A stretch of 64,000 bases of DNA from Yamagishiella unicocca. Lineage: Eukaryota; Chlorophyta; Chlorophyceae; Chlamydomonadales; Volvocaceae. The notes beneath the pieces were generated by a model. That model saw only the letters and a program-made list of their open reading frames with translations, ran no database searches and was not told the origin of the DNA. Of this stretch, positions 33,442 to 44,768 are shown in pieces. Every line of letters starts with the position of its first letter. Positions within the stretch are counted from its first letter, which is position 1. Location of the stretch: NCBI GenBank assembly GCA_003116995.1, contig BDSL01000017.1:744001-808000 (forward strand), read 5' to 3'. The position numbers were made by a program, and so were the translations under genes.

Positions 33442-34059
33442 TTATTTGGAAGTATTTTGTCTACGTAACCGCGCTGTGAGGTATTAGGTTGAAGGTACTG
33501 ATAGTTTGGTACTCTGGGGAGGGTGGCGCTAGGGCGATTTTGAAAGGACACTGGTTTCGCCAGCGATAGTAATACGGTACGTGGAGAGTGCACACGTCAA
33601 AATATTACAGTGGGTTGGGGAACGACTAGTAGTAGTCATGACTGATGCACTGGGCCCTAATAGCAATGACCGTTACAGAGGATAGTGGGGACCAACCCCT
33701 TCCCACCCCTTACTCGGGACGCCTAGTGCCGCGAAACCCCGCAGTACGTACTAGTACCTGCCTCCCTTCTCCCTTCGAAGTCCTGTGTGCATGAAGTCCT
33801 GTGTAGTCTCCCCTACCAGTGTTTTTTTTTTCGTTTTAGGGGGGTCTCGATTTATTCCATCTTAAGTAATAAAATTTCAGGGGTGTTTGATATTTGTTCC
33901 ATATTTGTTCCATAGCTGTGTGGCGCTGGGGGGGCTCCGCCCCCCCCAGACCCCCCCCGATAAGTTACAAGTCCTTTCACAGACCAAGAGCCACGTACAG
34001 TTGGTGTGCTTCTTAGTGTCATTTGTTAGGGCAAACCGCAGCACAGTAGCGCTGGGTCT
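33442..34059. mobile_element. tRNA-Ser flank and left end of a hAT element
   Basis: No gene before 33878. CAGGGGTGTTTGATATTTG from 33879 looks like a hAT terminal repeat. GGGGGGCTCCGCCCCCCC at about 33929-33947 is a short hairpin. No matching right terminus (CACCCCTG) was found, so the element is probably truncated on its right. Confidence 0.4.
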
Positions 34060-36255
34060 CTACCCGTTCATCATGTACCGCCCCCTGCTGCTACTGGCCA
34101 GCCACTTCCGCAGTGCGTCACCAAACGGGAAAGTGTGCAGGTCGAACAAGTCCTGCGTGAACATGCGCACGCACAGCGCCAGGTGCTCATCTAGGCGGTT
34201 GCGTGTGGGGTCCTGCACGTATGCCATGGCCGAGAACCGTCGCTCATCCTCCACCGACCCTGGCACCATCACCAACACCAGCTGGGCCAAAGCCGAAAAC
34301 TCTGTCAAGCCGCCGGCTAGGGCCGCGCTGTTGCTGATGCTCTGCCACACCCGTGACGTGGGTGTGTCGTCCAGCAGCGTGCGGTGGTCACGCTTGGAGA
34401 TCGGTGCGTCTGGGTCCGCTGCCGCTGCCTGCCGCTGCCGCTCCGTTTGCTCTCGCATCCGCTTGAGGCGCTGCTGGGCAGCGAGCTGCGTCATGGTGGT
34501 GGCAAACAGCTGTGCCTGCTCGTCCAGCAAGGCGCCGTCCAGGATTGGCGGCACCTTGCTGGAGTTGGCGCCTGTCCGCTCACGGCAGTAGTACTCCTTG
34601 ATCGTCGTCAGCTTCACTTTGAAGTCGGCCGCCGTGGGCTTGGCCTCCCAGTACTCGCTGTAGACAATCGACGCTGCATCCAGCAGTTGATGCGGGGGAA
34701 AACGTGAAGTCAACTCGCCCACCAGCTCCTCGACTGCGGCTGACATGTCTGCCTGCACTGACTCGACGACCTGGACCAGGCGCTGCGGTGTCAAGGGCGG
34801 TGGCGAGCGGTCTCGGCCGATGCGCGGGGGATCAGCGGTGAAGGGGTAGAAGCCATGGCTGCCACACATCAGGCCGATCCGCTCCTCCCCCGGCGCATCT
34901 GGATCGAACTCCCAGATGGTGCCGTTGATGTCCCCATTAACTGGCAGCAGCGCCTTGAAGTCCCCGAACTCCACCGTAGTGTAGCGGGTCTCCGACCTGA
35001 GGTACATCTCGCGCAGGTGGTCCTTGGCGCGCTGCAGCGCCTTGGCCAGCTCGCCGATGTACAGCCCACGGCTCTGGCAAAGCTTGATGAACATGTCGAC
35101 GACGACCAGGGCGGGCATCAACGTGTGCATCGCGACGTACAGGCGGGCGTCCCGCAGCATGTTGTACAGCTTCTCCTCCTGTTCGCAGAATAGCGGCAGC
35201 AGTGCCCGGTACTCCGCCAGCAAGGACTGCGCCGGGTCGCGTGCGCAGATCCACCTGTAGGAATACAATTGCAAGGTCCAGACGAGCAAATTAATAAACA
35301 TGAACTAAACATAAATAGGGTTAACTAAGTTGGCAGTCAAATGGCGAACGATTTAGCTCGCCCACCAGAAGTGCGGACCAATAAACTACCAACGGTCGAC
35401 CTAGCCACAGCTTTCCATCACGAGCGAAGTCAAGAAGAACAGGAGGGATTGATACGGGTTTGAAAATGGCACAGTGTGGTGTGGGTGTTGCTTACCTCGT
35501 TTCCACAATCCGCTTCAGCCGGTTGCCATCCGTTCCCGCCGCCTCGGCCACGTCCTCGAAGTTGCTCACACGCTTTGCGCTGCCCGAGAAGTAGTTGTAG
35601 ACGTCCTTGATGGCACTCACAATCCCCTTGACGACCGGGGCCTTCTCCAACGCAGCTACCGCTAGGTCCGTGCGGTGCGCCATGCAGTGGATGCTGAGCA
35701 GGAACGGCGCGGTCTGGCTAAGCTTTGCCGACACGCCGTTGTGCACCCCCATCATAACGCTTGCACCGTCGGTGCTGACAGCCACGAGCTTGCGCGCCAA
35801 GCCCTCCTCTCCGAGCTCAGCATCCACGTTCAGCGTGTCGAGCACCACCTGTGTGATGTTCTCAGCGTCCGGTGCGCCCCGTAGGTGCGCCAACTGCGGG
35901 TGTGGGAAGGGATATAAGTTAGGGACTGACAAGGACCGACCTGCACCGAAACAAAGGCAAACCACCAGAACACCAAATGGACAGGCCATAGGCATACAGA
36001 GCAGTTGTAGCTGCTAAATCCGAGGTGCCGTTTGGCCGTTACGAACTCACATCGATCAGGAGGGGCACCCGGCTCCACTGCTCGTCCATGACGTACACGT
36101 GCAGGGAAAGGCGGGCCTTCTTGTCGATCCCCACACACTCATCCATGCTCAACGAGATGAAGCGAGCACCCCGCACGAGCTCCCGCATCTTGTTCATCAG
36201 CACCCCGTCCAGCGCCTCCGCGAGTTGCCAGGCCGAGGTGCCGCTCCAGTAGGGG
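34060..36255 (-). CDS. hAT-family transposase (ZNF862-like), 5' partial
   Basis: Cut-and-paste transposase on the minus strand. Exons by GT-AG: 36051 to about 36255, 35496-35893 and 34060-35254 (stop TAG), about 600 residues. The first exon has SLSMDEC (first catalytic Asp). The second has AVSTDGASVMMG and LLSIHCMAHRTDLAV (second Asp and the C/H pair). The third starts RWICARDPAQSLL and ends in the hAT dimerisation region (VPGSVEDERRFSAM). No N-terminal BED zinc finger is seen. The 5' end runs into an in-frame stop near 36252, so the copy is truncated or an upstream exon is missed. There are no stops inside the three exons. Confidence 0.82.
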
Positions 36256-36891
36256 ACCCCTACCCGTCACTCACGCTCGCGGCTGCTAGTACGAATTCAG
36301 CCGGGCCGGCAGCGCGGGGGCGCTCCCTTTCTGCTTGGCACGAAGGCCGCACGGTGTGTGCGTTCACCGACGAAACACAGACTTGGACGATCGGACGGAG
36401 AACAAGTGCTAGCCGTTTGGCACGTACGGCTTTGTCTCTGGCATCTTCAGCGATGGGCGGCATGAAAACCCCGATCCACCTTGAATAGGCTACCTACCCC
36501 CTACTTCCGCACATAGCTGGAAATCAGGAGGTCCTCAGAAGGTAGGACACGGGCGTAGCAGGTCACAACGCGCGAAAACCGTAGGCCCAAAGGCCGTAAG
36601 CGCGAAGTCCCACAATGTACCCGGAGACCATTTGCAGGCGGCTGGATGGGGCGTGGCAGATCAGGCCCATAATGCACCCGAGCATGACGCAGGCTAGATA
36701 AGGCCCACAACGTAACTGGGCAGGGCGCTAGGCGCAGGCAAGGCCCACATCGCAACCTAAGGACCGTCCAGAAGGGGCTTGGGCCGAGATTGGGATGCGA
36801 GCTCGCAGCGCGCGCAGGGCTGAGGACAGCCCTTGCGCAGCAGCGAAACAATGAAGCGTCACGAGGGCTGCTGAGGAGCGCACCTCTCTGC
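36256..36891. other. Unassigned DNA right of the hAT gene
   Basis: Open frames here are short and without recognisable domains. Four loose repeats of AGGCCCACA/ATAATGC-type sequence occur at about 36606-36755. Confidence 0.4.
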
Positions 36892-37074
36892 AGAGAGAGA
36901 GACCGCGTTACAGTGGCCGCACGACAGGCGGCACCCGCCCTTATCCCGGCGGGAAAGCACTGCGGAAGAGACACGGAACCAAGGTCGGGTACGGGCAACA
37001 GCAGGCAAACAGCATCATGCAAAGTCAGCACAAGCGACGGCAGGACACGGCCCCATGCAGGCCACCCTTACGCG
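36892..37074 (-). mobile_element. LINE family 1, 3'-end fragment
   Basis: About 180 bp of 3' UTR only, from the (GA)n end to CACCCTTACGCG. It lies beside the tail of SINE S3 in the same orientation. Confidence 0.85.
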
Positions 37075-37090
37075 GCCCTGTTCTCTCTGC

Positions 37091-37403
37091 AAAAAAAACC
37101 AAATTCCTTGCGTGACAGGACCCCGACGCTGGGGTACGACACCTGACCGTGTCATAAGCTCTGTATCTCCACCCCCATCAACGACAACCTCGACCAGCAG
37201 GTTCAACCACAAACCTACTTGCCCACAAGTGGGGCACCCGGTAACTACCGGGGAGGGGCCGGGGAATCGAACCACCGATCTCTGGACAGAATGCCAGTGT
37301 CTTAACCAATTAGACGAACCCCCCTAAAGTTGTTGGGTTGGGGTCCGGGGCTCTCACCCGGTTGGCAGGGCCATACACGCCCCTGTTACGGAAGTCGCAG
37401 GTC
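37091..37403 (-). mobile_element. SINE copy S3, 3' portion, with internal second tRNA-like module
   Basis: Body and tail of the SINE on the minus strand. A second tRNA-like unit lies at 37254-37326: its acceptor strands GGGGGGT and GCCCCTC pair, it has a perfect D stem GTCT/AGAC and a perfect B box GGTTCGATTCC (37263-37273), but a faulty anticodon arm. The element is interrupted at 37403 by the full-length LINE, and its head resumes at 44769-44897. Confidence 0.8.
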
Positions 37404-37443
37404 TTTCCTATCGTTGCTCTCCTTCTATTCCTAGCTCTGGGCT

Positions 37444-39123
37444 ATGGCGGTGGCTCCGCGTGGGCCGCGAGTGGTCGCTCCGCGGCGCGTCGTTTCGCTG
37501 GCCGAGGCGCGGCCAGTGTTTGATGCGCATTCGGTGCTTCGCGCCCGCGGCTTCAACGCTGCCTATACCTTTCGGTTTGGTGCTGGCACCAGGGCGCCGC
37601 ATGCGCTCGCGGCGGTCCGAGCCGCGGCGCCAATGCTGCGCGACTTCTTCCGGACCAAGCTGCCGGCTGGCCTGCAGTCCGCGGCCCACGTGGGGCTCGG
37701 ACCGGTCATCCCAAGCAAGGTTGCGGAGGCAGGCGCACCGCTTGGCGTCGAGCTCCAGGTCTGGCTGTCCGCTTCGGCGCTGGCGGCGCTCGGGAGTCGT
37801 TTGCCCCCCTCCGCGGTCGCCCTGGCCAGTGTGCCAACCCAGCTGCTGGGGCAGCCGGGTGACCCCCCATTGGTGGCTGGCTTGCGTTCAGTTGACGTCA
37901 CCGCCACGGAGGCGGTGGTTGCGGGGCTTCCCCCCTCGGTAGCTGGCTGTGGAGACTTCGCGGCGGTGCTGGCATTCCTGCGGCTGGTGTACGGCCCGCA
38001 GCTGGGCCCGCAGGTCCTGGAGGTGCTCGGCGTCACTGATGGCAGTGTCAGCCTGCTTGTGCAACGGCGGCACAGCCTGCCGCCGGTGCAGCCAGCCACG
38101 GTACCGCTGATGGATGGTCGTGTCTGGGATGGTCAGCTGTCCCTGGCCCACCGCCCGCGGTCCCTGCCGCCAGAGTATCCTGTCCTTCGCCCGCCGCTGC
38201 CCACCGCGCCGGCGTGGGCGCCCCCTGTGCCGGTGGGCGATCCGCCGCCACGGTCGCCACCGCCGCCGGCCGTGGGGGCGCCGGCGTCCATGCCGGAGAC
38301 CGCTGGTGGGGTGCTTCCGACCCCGACCGCTGAGGCCCGGGGTGCGCCCTCGGTGCCTGCCGTCAGGGTGGGGGTTGCGCCCGTCGTGGCTGCTGCCAGG
38401 GTGCCGCCGCCGCCTGTGTTGGCCGCGGTGGCTGGCGCCCCTGGCGCCCCCAGCGCCGCCGTGGCCCCCGTGGTGTCGCAGGCTGGTGCGCGGGCTGCTC
38501 GGGCGGCGGGCGCGGCAGCTCGTGCCGCCACCCGCGCCGCGCCGGTGGCGGCGGCTGAGCGGGAGGTGGTGGTGCGCGCGCTGGTCGCGCGCATCGTTGC
38601 TCGCGTGGCGGCTCCACCCCCTGGACTGAGCGGCGGTGCGGCTGCCGCGCTCGGGTCTGTGGCGCGCCTCCTGGGGCGGGCTCCGTCGCCTCGCGGGGGT
38701 CCCTGTGGTCCCGCCGCCCGCAGCTCGGGCCGTACCCCGTCTGCCCCGCGGGGCTCCCGCAGCCCCGCGGCGCGTCGTCCCGGTGGTGGCTCGCCGCCCC
38801 AGCGCGGCGTGTCGCCCCCCCGTGGGCGCCCGCCCGCCCCAGCCCTGGAGCGCCGCGCGCGCCGCGACCGGATGGAGGTGGACGTCAGTTCAGTGCTGGG
38901 CCGCCGTGGCCGCTCGGGCTCGCCGCTCTCGGTGCGGCGCAAGCCGGCCCTACCCTCGCCACTTCTGCTGTTGCCGCCGCCGCCCGTGGGCAGTGGCGAC
39001 GGACCCTCTCCGCTGCTGCTGTTGCCGCCGCCGCCCGTGGGTGGTGGCGACGGACCCTCTCCGCTGCTGCTGTTGCCGCCGCCCCCCGTGGGCGGTGGCG
39101 GCGGACCGTCGCCCGCCCAGTAA
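37444..39123 (+). CDS. LINE ORF1 protein, copy A
   Basis: 559 residues, Ala/Pro/Arg-rich, presumably the nucleic-acid-binding ORF1p of the LINE. No CCHC knuckle or RRM is obvious. The C-terminus has three copies of a [21 protein letters not shown] unit. The stop is followed five bases later by the ORF2 start ATG (TAAGGCCCATG), so ORF2 could be translated by re-initiation. Confidence 0.75.
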   Translation: MAVAPRGPRVVAPRRVVSLAEARPVFDAHSVLRARGFNAAYTFRFGAGTRAPHALAAVRAAAPMLRDFFRTKLPAGLQSAAHVGLGPVIPSKVAEAGAPLGVELQVWLSASALAALGSRLPPSAVALASVPTQLLGQPGDPPLVAGLRSVDVTATEAVVAGLPPSVAGCGDFAAVLAFLRLVYGPQLGPQVLEVLGVTDGSVSLLVQRRHSLPPVQPATVPLMDGRVWDGQLSLAHRPRSLPPEYPVLRPPLPTAPAWAPPVPVGDPPPRSPPPPAVGAPASMPETAGGVLPTPTAEARGAPSVPAVRVGVAPVVAAARVPPPPVLAAVAGAPGAPSAAVAPVVSQAGARAARAAGAAARAATRAAPVAAAEREVVVRALVARIVARVAAPPPGLSGGAAAALGSVARLLGRAPSPRGGPCGPAARSSGRTPSAPRGSRSPAARRPGGGSPPQRGVSPPRGRPPAPALERRARRDRMEVDVSSVLGRRGRSGSPLSVRRKPALPSPLLLLPPPPVGSGDGPSPLLLLPPPPVGGGDGPSPLLLLPPPPVGGGGGPSPAQ

Positions 39124-39128
39124 GGCCC

Positions 39129-42100
39129 ATGCCGGCCCGTGGGGGGCGCTCCGCCCCGCGGCCCTGCCGGCCGCTCCGTGTGGGCTCACACAACTTGGGG
39201 GGCGTGCGGTCCGGCGCCGCCGCTCCCAAGCTGCATGCTGCTCTACTGCTGTGGGCGCAGCTCCGACTCGATGTCGTCTGTATCCAGGAGACGCACTTGT
39301 CTACGTTTGGAGATCGGGGGCTATTCGAGCGGCGTCTCCATGCGGCCGCTGGTCACCTCCATGTCGCTCCCTGGCGTGTGGTGTCGTTCCGCAATGCTAC
39401 GCTGGCGGACCCCTGTGCTGGCGTGGCGATTCTCGTTCGCTCGGACCTGATCGCTTCTGGCCGGCTGGTGGCAGCGGCCTCACCACTGCTCCCTGGTCAC
39501 GCGGGTGATCAACCTGCAGTTGCTGCTTCCTCCCCCCCTCTCGTTCCCTGTCACCGCCGCCCCGCTCACCGTCCCCTGGGCCGGCCGCCGACGCGGGTCC
39601 CTCCGCCGCCGCCGTGTCCGTGGCGGCGGCCTCGGGGGTGGCGGCCTCGGTGGCGGTGGCCGCCGCGGCCGCGGCCGTGGCGGCCACGGCGGCGGCGGTA
39701 GCCTCGGCCGCCACGGCGCCCCGTGGTGGGGACGCCGCTGCGCCTCCCCCCGCCGCGGCGGCCCTGGAAGGGGCCGGCCTGGCCGCGGCTGACCAGTCTC
39801 CGGCGGTCCCGGCCGCGTCCTCCTCCGCAGCGGGGCGCCTCGCCACCTACTCCTTCACCTGGCTGGGTCATCGCCTGCACCTCACCAATGTTTATCTGCC
39901 CGCTAGCAGCTCGGCTTCACGCGCTGCTTTCCTCCAGCAGCACCTGGCGCCTGTGCTGGCGACCAGCACCCCGGGCCAGCATGTCCTAGCCGGCGACTTC
40001 AACTTCGTCGATGGCCCGTGGGACAGCAGTGCGGGGTCGGCGCGAGTGGTTCGCGACCGCCCTGTCGCTCGGGTCCTCGCGACAGTGGGCCCGTCGTTGG
40101 CTGATGTGCATCGTGAGCGCTTCCCCACCAGCACGGATTACACCCACCTCTACTCCGCCCCCTCCCCCGGTGGTTCCCGCATCGACCGCATCTATGTGTC
40201 CCGCTGCCTCCTCCCCTTCGTGGCGGGCTCCGCCATTGAGCTGGGCTCGCCTTCCGACCACCGCGTCCCCTGCATCCAGCTGCTGCCCCGGGTTCCTGCC
40301 TCGCGCGGCCCCGGCCTCCGTCGCACCCGCATGGCCTTCTCTGGCCACCGCGACCTCAAGGATCAGCTGCAGGCCTGGCTCGACGCGGCGTTCGCGGCCA
40401 TGCCGGCTGAGGGGGAGCACGCTGCCCTGCTGGCGTGGTGGCCGGGCTTCAAACGGCGGCTGGCGGCGGTGGCGGCGATTCTCAATCGCACCGCTCGCTC
40501 TCGGCGCCTGGCCTCGGGCGCGCAGGTGGAGGCAGCCCGAGCCGCCTTGCGGGCGGCCCACCTTGCGGCCGCGACGCCGTCGGCGGCGCCCGAGGCCGTG
40601 GGTGGTGTGGTGGCCGCCCAGGCTGCCTTGGCGGTGGCCTTGCGTGTGGCGGCGGCGGGCGAGGCCGCCCGGGTACGCGTGGCGTGGGTGCGCGAGGGGG
40701 AGCGCCCGTGCCCCGCACTCACCGCCATGATTCACCCACCGCGGTCGTCCCAGGACATTACCGCGCTGCGCGACGCTGCTGGGCGCCTCGTGACCGACCC
40801 GCGCCAATTGCCCAATGTCGTCGCTTCTTTCTGGGAGCGCATCAGCTGCCTGCCGTCAGGCCTGGACTCGGCGGATCAGCAAGCGGTTCTGGCAGCTGTC
40901 GACGCCCACTCTACTCCGCTCTCGCCCGATCTTCGCCCCGAGTTGGGCTCCATCGCCGTCTCAGCAGCGGAGGTGGCGCGGGCCCTGCAGCAAGCCAAGC
41001 CTGGCACGTCCCCAGGCTGGGACGGAATCCCTGTGGATCTCCTCCGGACCTACAGTGGCTGCTTTGTGCCGGCACTGGCCCGCCTTTTCACTGCTATCGG
41101 CCATCTGCGCGCCGTCCCGACGGGTTTCCTGAAGGGTGTTATATCCGTCCTTTACAAGGGCCATGATGCGGACCGGGCGGCGGCCGGCGCCTACCGCCCC
41201 ATCACCCTGCTCTGTACTGATTACCGCATTCTGGCGAAGGTCCTCGCCAACCGCCTCAGCCCTGGCCTTTCCGCCGCCATCCCCCTCGAGCAGTCCGCCT
41301 TCCTCCCCGGCCGCTCCATTGGCGCCAACACCCGCTTCCTTCGCTGCCTCCCCCCCTCCTACACCAGCAGCAACGGAGTGCTCTCATCGCCTTCTTGGAT
41401 TTCGCCAAAGCTTACGACACCATTGACCGCTCCTTCCTCTTTGCTGTCATGGAGCGCATGGGTGTTGGGGCCGGTTTCCTGGGATGGACGCAGCTCCTGT
41501 TGGGCCGTACAGTGGCCATGGCGTCCGTCAACGGCTACATCTCCCGCTCTGTCCCTATCCGGGCCGGCGTCCGGCAGGGCTGTCCCCTTGCCCCGCTCCT
41601 CTACCTCTTCGTGGCCCACGCCCTCCTCTGCTGGCTGAAGCGGCACGGTGTTGGCGTGCCGCTGGCCCCGGCGGACCCGGCCAGCCTGGTTACCGGCGTG
41701 CAGTTTGCTGATGATGCCCAAGTCACGCTCCCAGATGCAGCTGCAGTACCGCCATTTATCGCCCTCATGGCGGCGTTTGCCCGCGCCTCTGGCCAGCACC
41801 TGAATCCCTCCAAGGTCGAGCTGCTGTGGGCTGGTCGCCAGGTGGCGCCGGCGCCCGCCGCCCCGGCTGCCGTCCTTGCCGCTGCGGTGGCGGCCGTCGC
41901 CGCCCCTGCCGCCGCGTGGACCGCTGCGGGCGGTGCCGCCGCTTCACCCGCCGCCCCGAGCGCCGCTGCTGCCGAGGCGCCGGTGGAGGCCGCCCCGGCA
42001 GGCGCTGGCGCCGCCGCCGTACCTCCTGACGCCCCGGCCGCCGCCGCTGCTGCCGCTGCGCCGGTGGCTGCCGCCCTGGCCGCCGCTGCTGCTGCCCCGC

Positions 42101-44457
42101 AGGCGGCTGCCGCCCCGGCCGCCGCGGCTGCCGTGGCGCCGGCGGCTGCCGTCCTGGTCGCAGTGGCCGCCGAGGCGCTGGCGACCGCCGGTTCGGCTGC
42201 CGCCGGTGGTGCTCCTGGGGCGGCCGCGGGTGCCGCGGCCACCACGGTGCTGACGACCGCAGCCCCGGCCGCCGCTGGCGCCGCCGCAGCGTCTCCCACG
42301 CCTCCTGACGCCCCAGCCGTCGCGGCCGTCACTGCCGCCCCCACTGCCCCGGCCGCCCCAGCCGCTCCAGCCGCCCCAGCCGCCCCTGCTGGCGCCGCCA
42401 GCTCCCCCGTCGCCCGTCACCCGCCTCGCCTGGCGCGCCCACCAGGGCTGGCTCGCCGCGGTCGTCGGCGTCGTGGCCGCGGTGCTGCAGCTGTCGTGGT
42501 CGTGGGCGCCCTCGCCGCAGCCGCTGGCGCCCTGGCCGCCCCGGGTCCCTCCACATCGCCGTCCCTTGCCGCCACCGCTCCCGGGGTGCCTCGCCCCTCC
42601 CCTTCTCCCCCGCCCCCTGCCCTCGCTGGCCTTCGGATCGTGCCCGCTGCGGTGGCGCTGGGCATCCCCTTCACCAATCCGCCTGCCGCCCCCGTCCTCG
42701 ATTGGGCGTCACGGATGTCGGAGGCCCGCCGCCGTCTCCAAAAAATCTCCCGCATGGCCCTGTCGATGTTCGGCCGTGCCACTGCGGCTGCAGCTTATGC
42801 TCTCCATATGGCGACGTACCACATGGAGCACTCGGGGCTGCCGCCGGCGGAGGTCCTTGCTGGCATCATGGCCCTTGTAGCAAAGCTGGTGGATCGGGAG
42901 CTAGGCCCTGATGACGCCCAGCGCCGTTTCACTGGTGTCCCCCTCCGCCTGCTCTCCGGTCATCCCACCATCGGCGGCTTCGGTGTACTGCCCCTTCGGC
43001 TGCATGTCCTCAGCCGGCATGCCAAGTGGAGCCTGACGGTCGCCCGCTCCGCGCTGCAGCCCCCGGCTGCCCGCGCGCCGTGGATCCGGATTGCGGTCTC
43101 CTTCCTCTCTACCCTCCACCCTGCCTTCCGCCCGCTGGCCGTCACCACAGCTCGCCCGGATGGCCCGTGGCTCGGCGCCCCCTTAAGCTTGCCCCCGGAC
43201 ATCCACCGGCTTGCCACGAGCCTCGGTCACCTCCCCCCCCTGTCTGACGTCGCGGACCCCCCCCTGGAGCCGGGCGTCTGGTGCTTCAACGCGCCGCTGT
43301 GGGGCAACCCGCTCCTGCCCAACGCGGGGGCGCCGGGCCGGCGGCCGGGGTTGGAGGCTATCCATGGCCCCCTCACCATGTGCCGCCGCCTGCTGACCGT
43401 CGGCGACGCCGTCCGGGTGCAGGACGCTATGACCGCGTTTGAGGTGGAGCGCGCCCATGCCCTGGCGACGACGCCGGGCATGGCCATCTTCAGCCGGCTG
43501 GCTGAGCGCTGGACGACGCTCGTACGGCACGAGCTGGCGCCCTCCGAGCTGGCCATGGGTGCGCTCCAAGATCGCATCGCGGCGCGGGCTGCGGTGGCCG
43601 CTCTCCTTTCTGACATCTCGCCCGCATGGCTCGCTGCTGCTCGCCTGGCGCCCGATGGCCCCGCCCCGCCGTCGCCTGACGAGGTGGATGCTCTCCTCCT
43701 TGCTCGCCTGGGGTGGCGGCTGGGTGTGGACGCCGTGCTGCCCCTCACCTCCTTCACCGTCAAGCTGGGCACCCTGCTCCAAGCGGCGGAACTGGAGCGC
43801 CCCAGGCAGGCCTGTCATGCGGCGTATGTGCGGGAGGCGCTCGGGCTGTCCCCTGCTGTGGCTGCCACGCCCGAGGCGGCCCTTGTGGCGTTACGCGCGG
43901 TATGGCGGCGGTTGTGGAAGCGTCTTAAGTGGGAGCCGCGGTGGAAGGAGGTCCTCTGGCGGCTGGCGGTTGACGGGGTGCCCATGCCGGGCTCCTCTCA
44001 CCTCCCGCTGGTCCCACCCGAACCGTGTGCTTGCGGCTGTTACCCCGCTGCAGCGGGTGTGGCCGAGTCGCCGCGCTTGCATCACTTTTGGTCTTGCCCC
44101 CTCGTCCGCCCGCTCTGGGATGAACTGGAAGTCTGCTGTGGGTGCGGGGTCACGCGTGAGCATGTGTGGTTGTGTGTGTCGCCGGATCCGACCACTGTGC
44201 TGCAGTGTGTGTGGGATGTGGTGGCGTTGGCGGCGCTCAACGCGATGGAGTGGGCGCGCCGGTACATACACTCTCATCGGCTCTCCGGCACCACCCTCCC
44301 TGCTGCTATGCGTTCTGGCCTCCTTGCTAAGTTCTGGGCCTTGCTGCGGGACTTTGCGGGCTTGGGTTTGCCCCGCAAGGACTGGGGTGACGTGGGGGTG
44401 GACCACCCATTTTTGTTCGTAACCGGGGGTCGGCTCATGTGCGCCATGCCGCCCTAG
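39129..44457 (+). pseudogene. LINE ORF2 (APE endonuclease plus reverse transcriptase), copy A, frameshifted
   Basis: Endonuclease motifs in order: SHNLGG, QETHL, AGDFNFV, RIDRIYVS, SDHRV. Reverse transcriptase motifs: SPGWDGIP, YRPITLLCTDYRILAK, EQSAFLPGRSI, FLDFAKAYDTIDR, GVRQGCPLAPLLY, QFADDAQV, LNPSKVEL. The C-terminal zinc region is CACGC ... HHFWSC. After LNPSKVEL an Ala/Pro-rich block of about 280 residues is inserted before the LGIPF segment. Frame breaks: a C-run at 39532-39538 is one base shorter than in copy B (7 versus 8), and a second C-run near 41351 needs a frame change to join the two halves of the reverse transcriptase. The last frame, 41395-44457, is 1020 codons. Confidence 0.88.
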
Positions 44458-44768
44458 CTAGCCTGCCTTGGCTGCTGTTTGTTCTTTCGTTCTTTCTTTC
44501 CTGGTGCCACCTTTGCTGGTTCGAGATACGAGTGGTGCGGGTGATGGGCAGGTGAGCCAATGGGGGCTTTTGTGGTGGTTTTGACGCGTAAGGGTGGCCT
44601 GCATGGGGCCGTGTCCTGCCGTCGCTTGTGCTGACTTTGCATGATGCTGTTTGCCTGCTGTTGCCCGTACCCGACCTTGGTTCCGTGTCTCTTCCGCAGT
44701 GCTTTCCCGCCGGGATAAGGGCGGGTGCCGCCTGTCGTGCGGCCACTGTAACGCGGTCTCTCTCTCTC

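Larger units (their letters stand above)
37404..44768 (+). mobile_element. LINE family 1, full-length copy A (7.37 kb)
   Basis: Non-LTR retrotransposon inserted in SINE S3, with GCAGGTC duplicated on both sides (37397-37403 and 44769-44775). Both full-length copies start at the same base, TTTCCTATCG, so this is the true 5' end. The 5' UTR is only 40 bp. It carries ORF1, ORF2 and a 300-bp 3' UTR ending CACTGTAACGCGG(TC)n. The tail is a (TC)n microsatellite, not poly(A). Confidence 0.92.

Noticed and set aside
37254..37326. A functional minus-strand tRNA gene in SINE S3
   Set aside because: Acceptor and D stems pair, but the anticodon loop has the wrong length and the T stem has mismatches. 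Its 3' end is also present in SINE S2, so it belongs to the SINE.
41601..42344. 247-codon Ala-rich frame antisense to LINE ORF2 (also at 28242-28847 and 50491-51234)
   Set aside because: It is the shadow of the GCC/GGC-rich Ala block of ORF2; the sense frame carries the conserved reverse transcriptase motifs.
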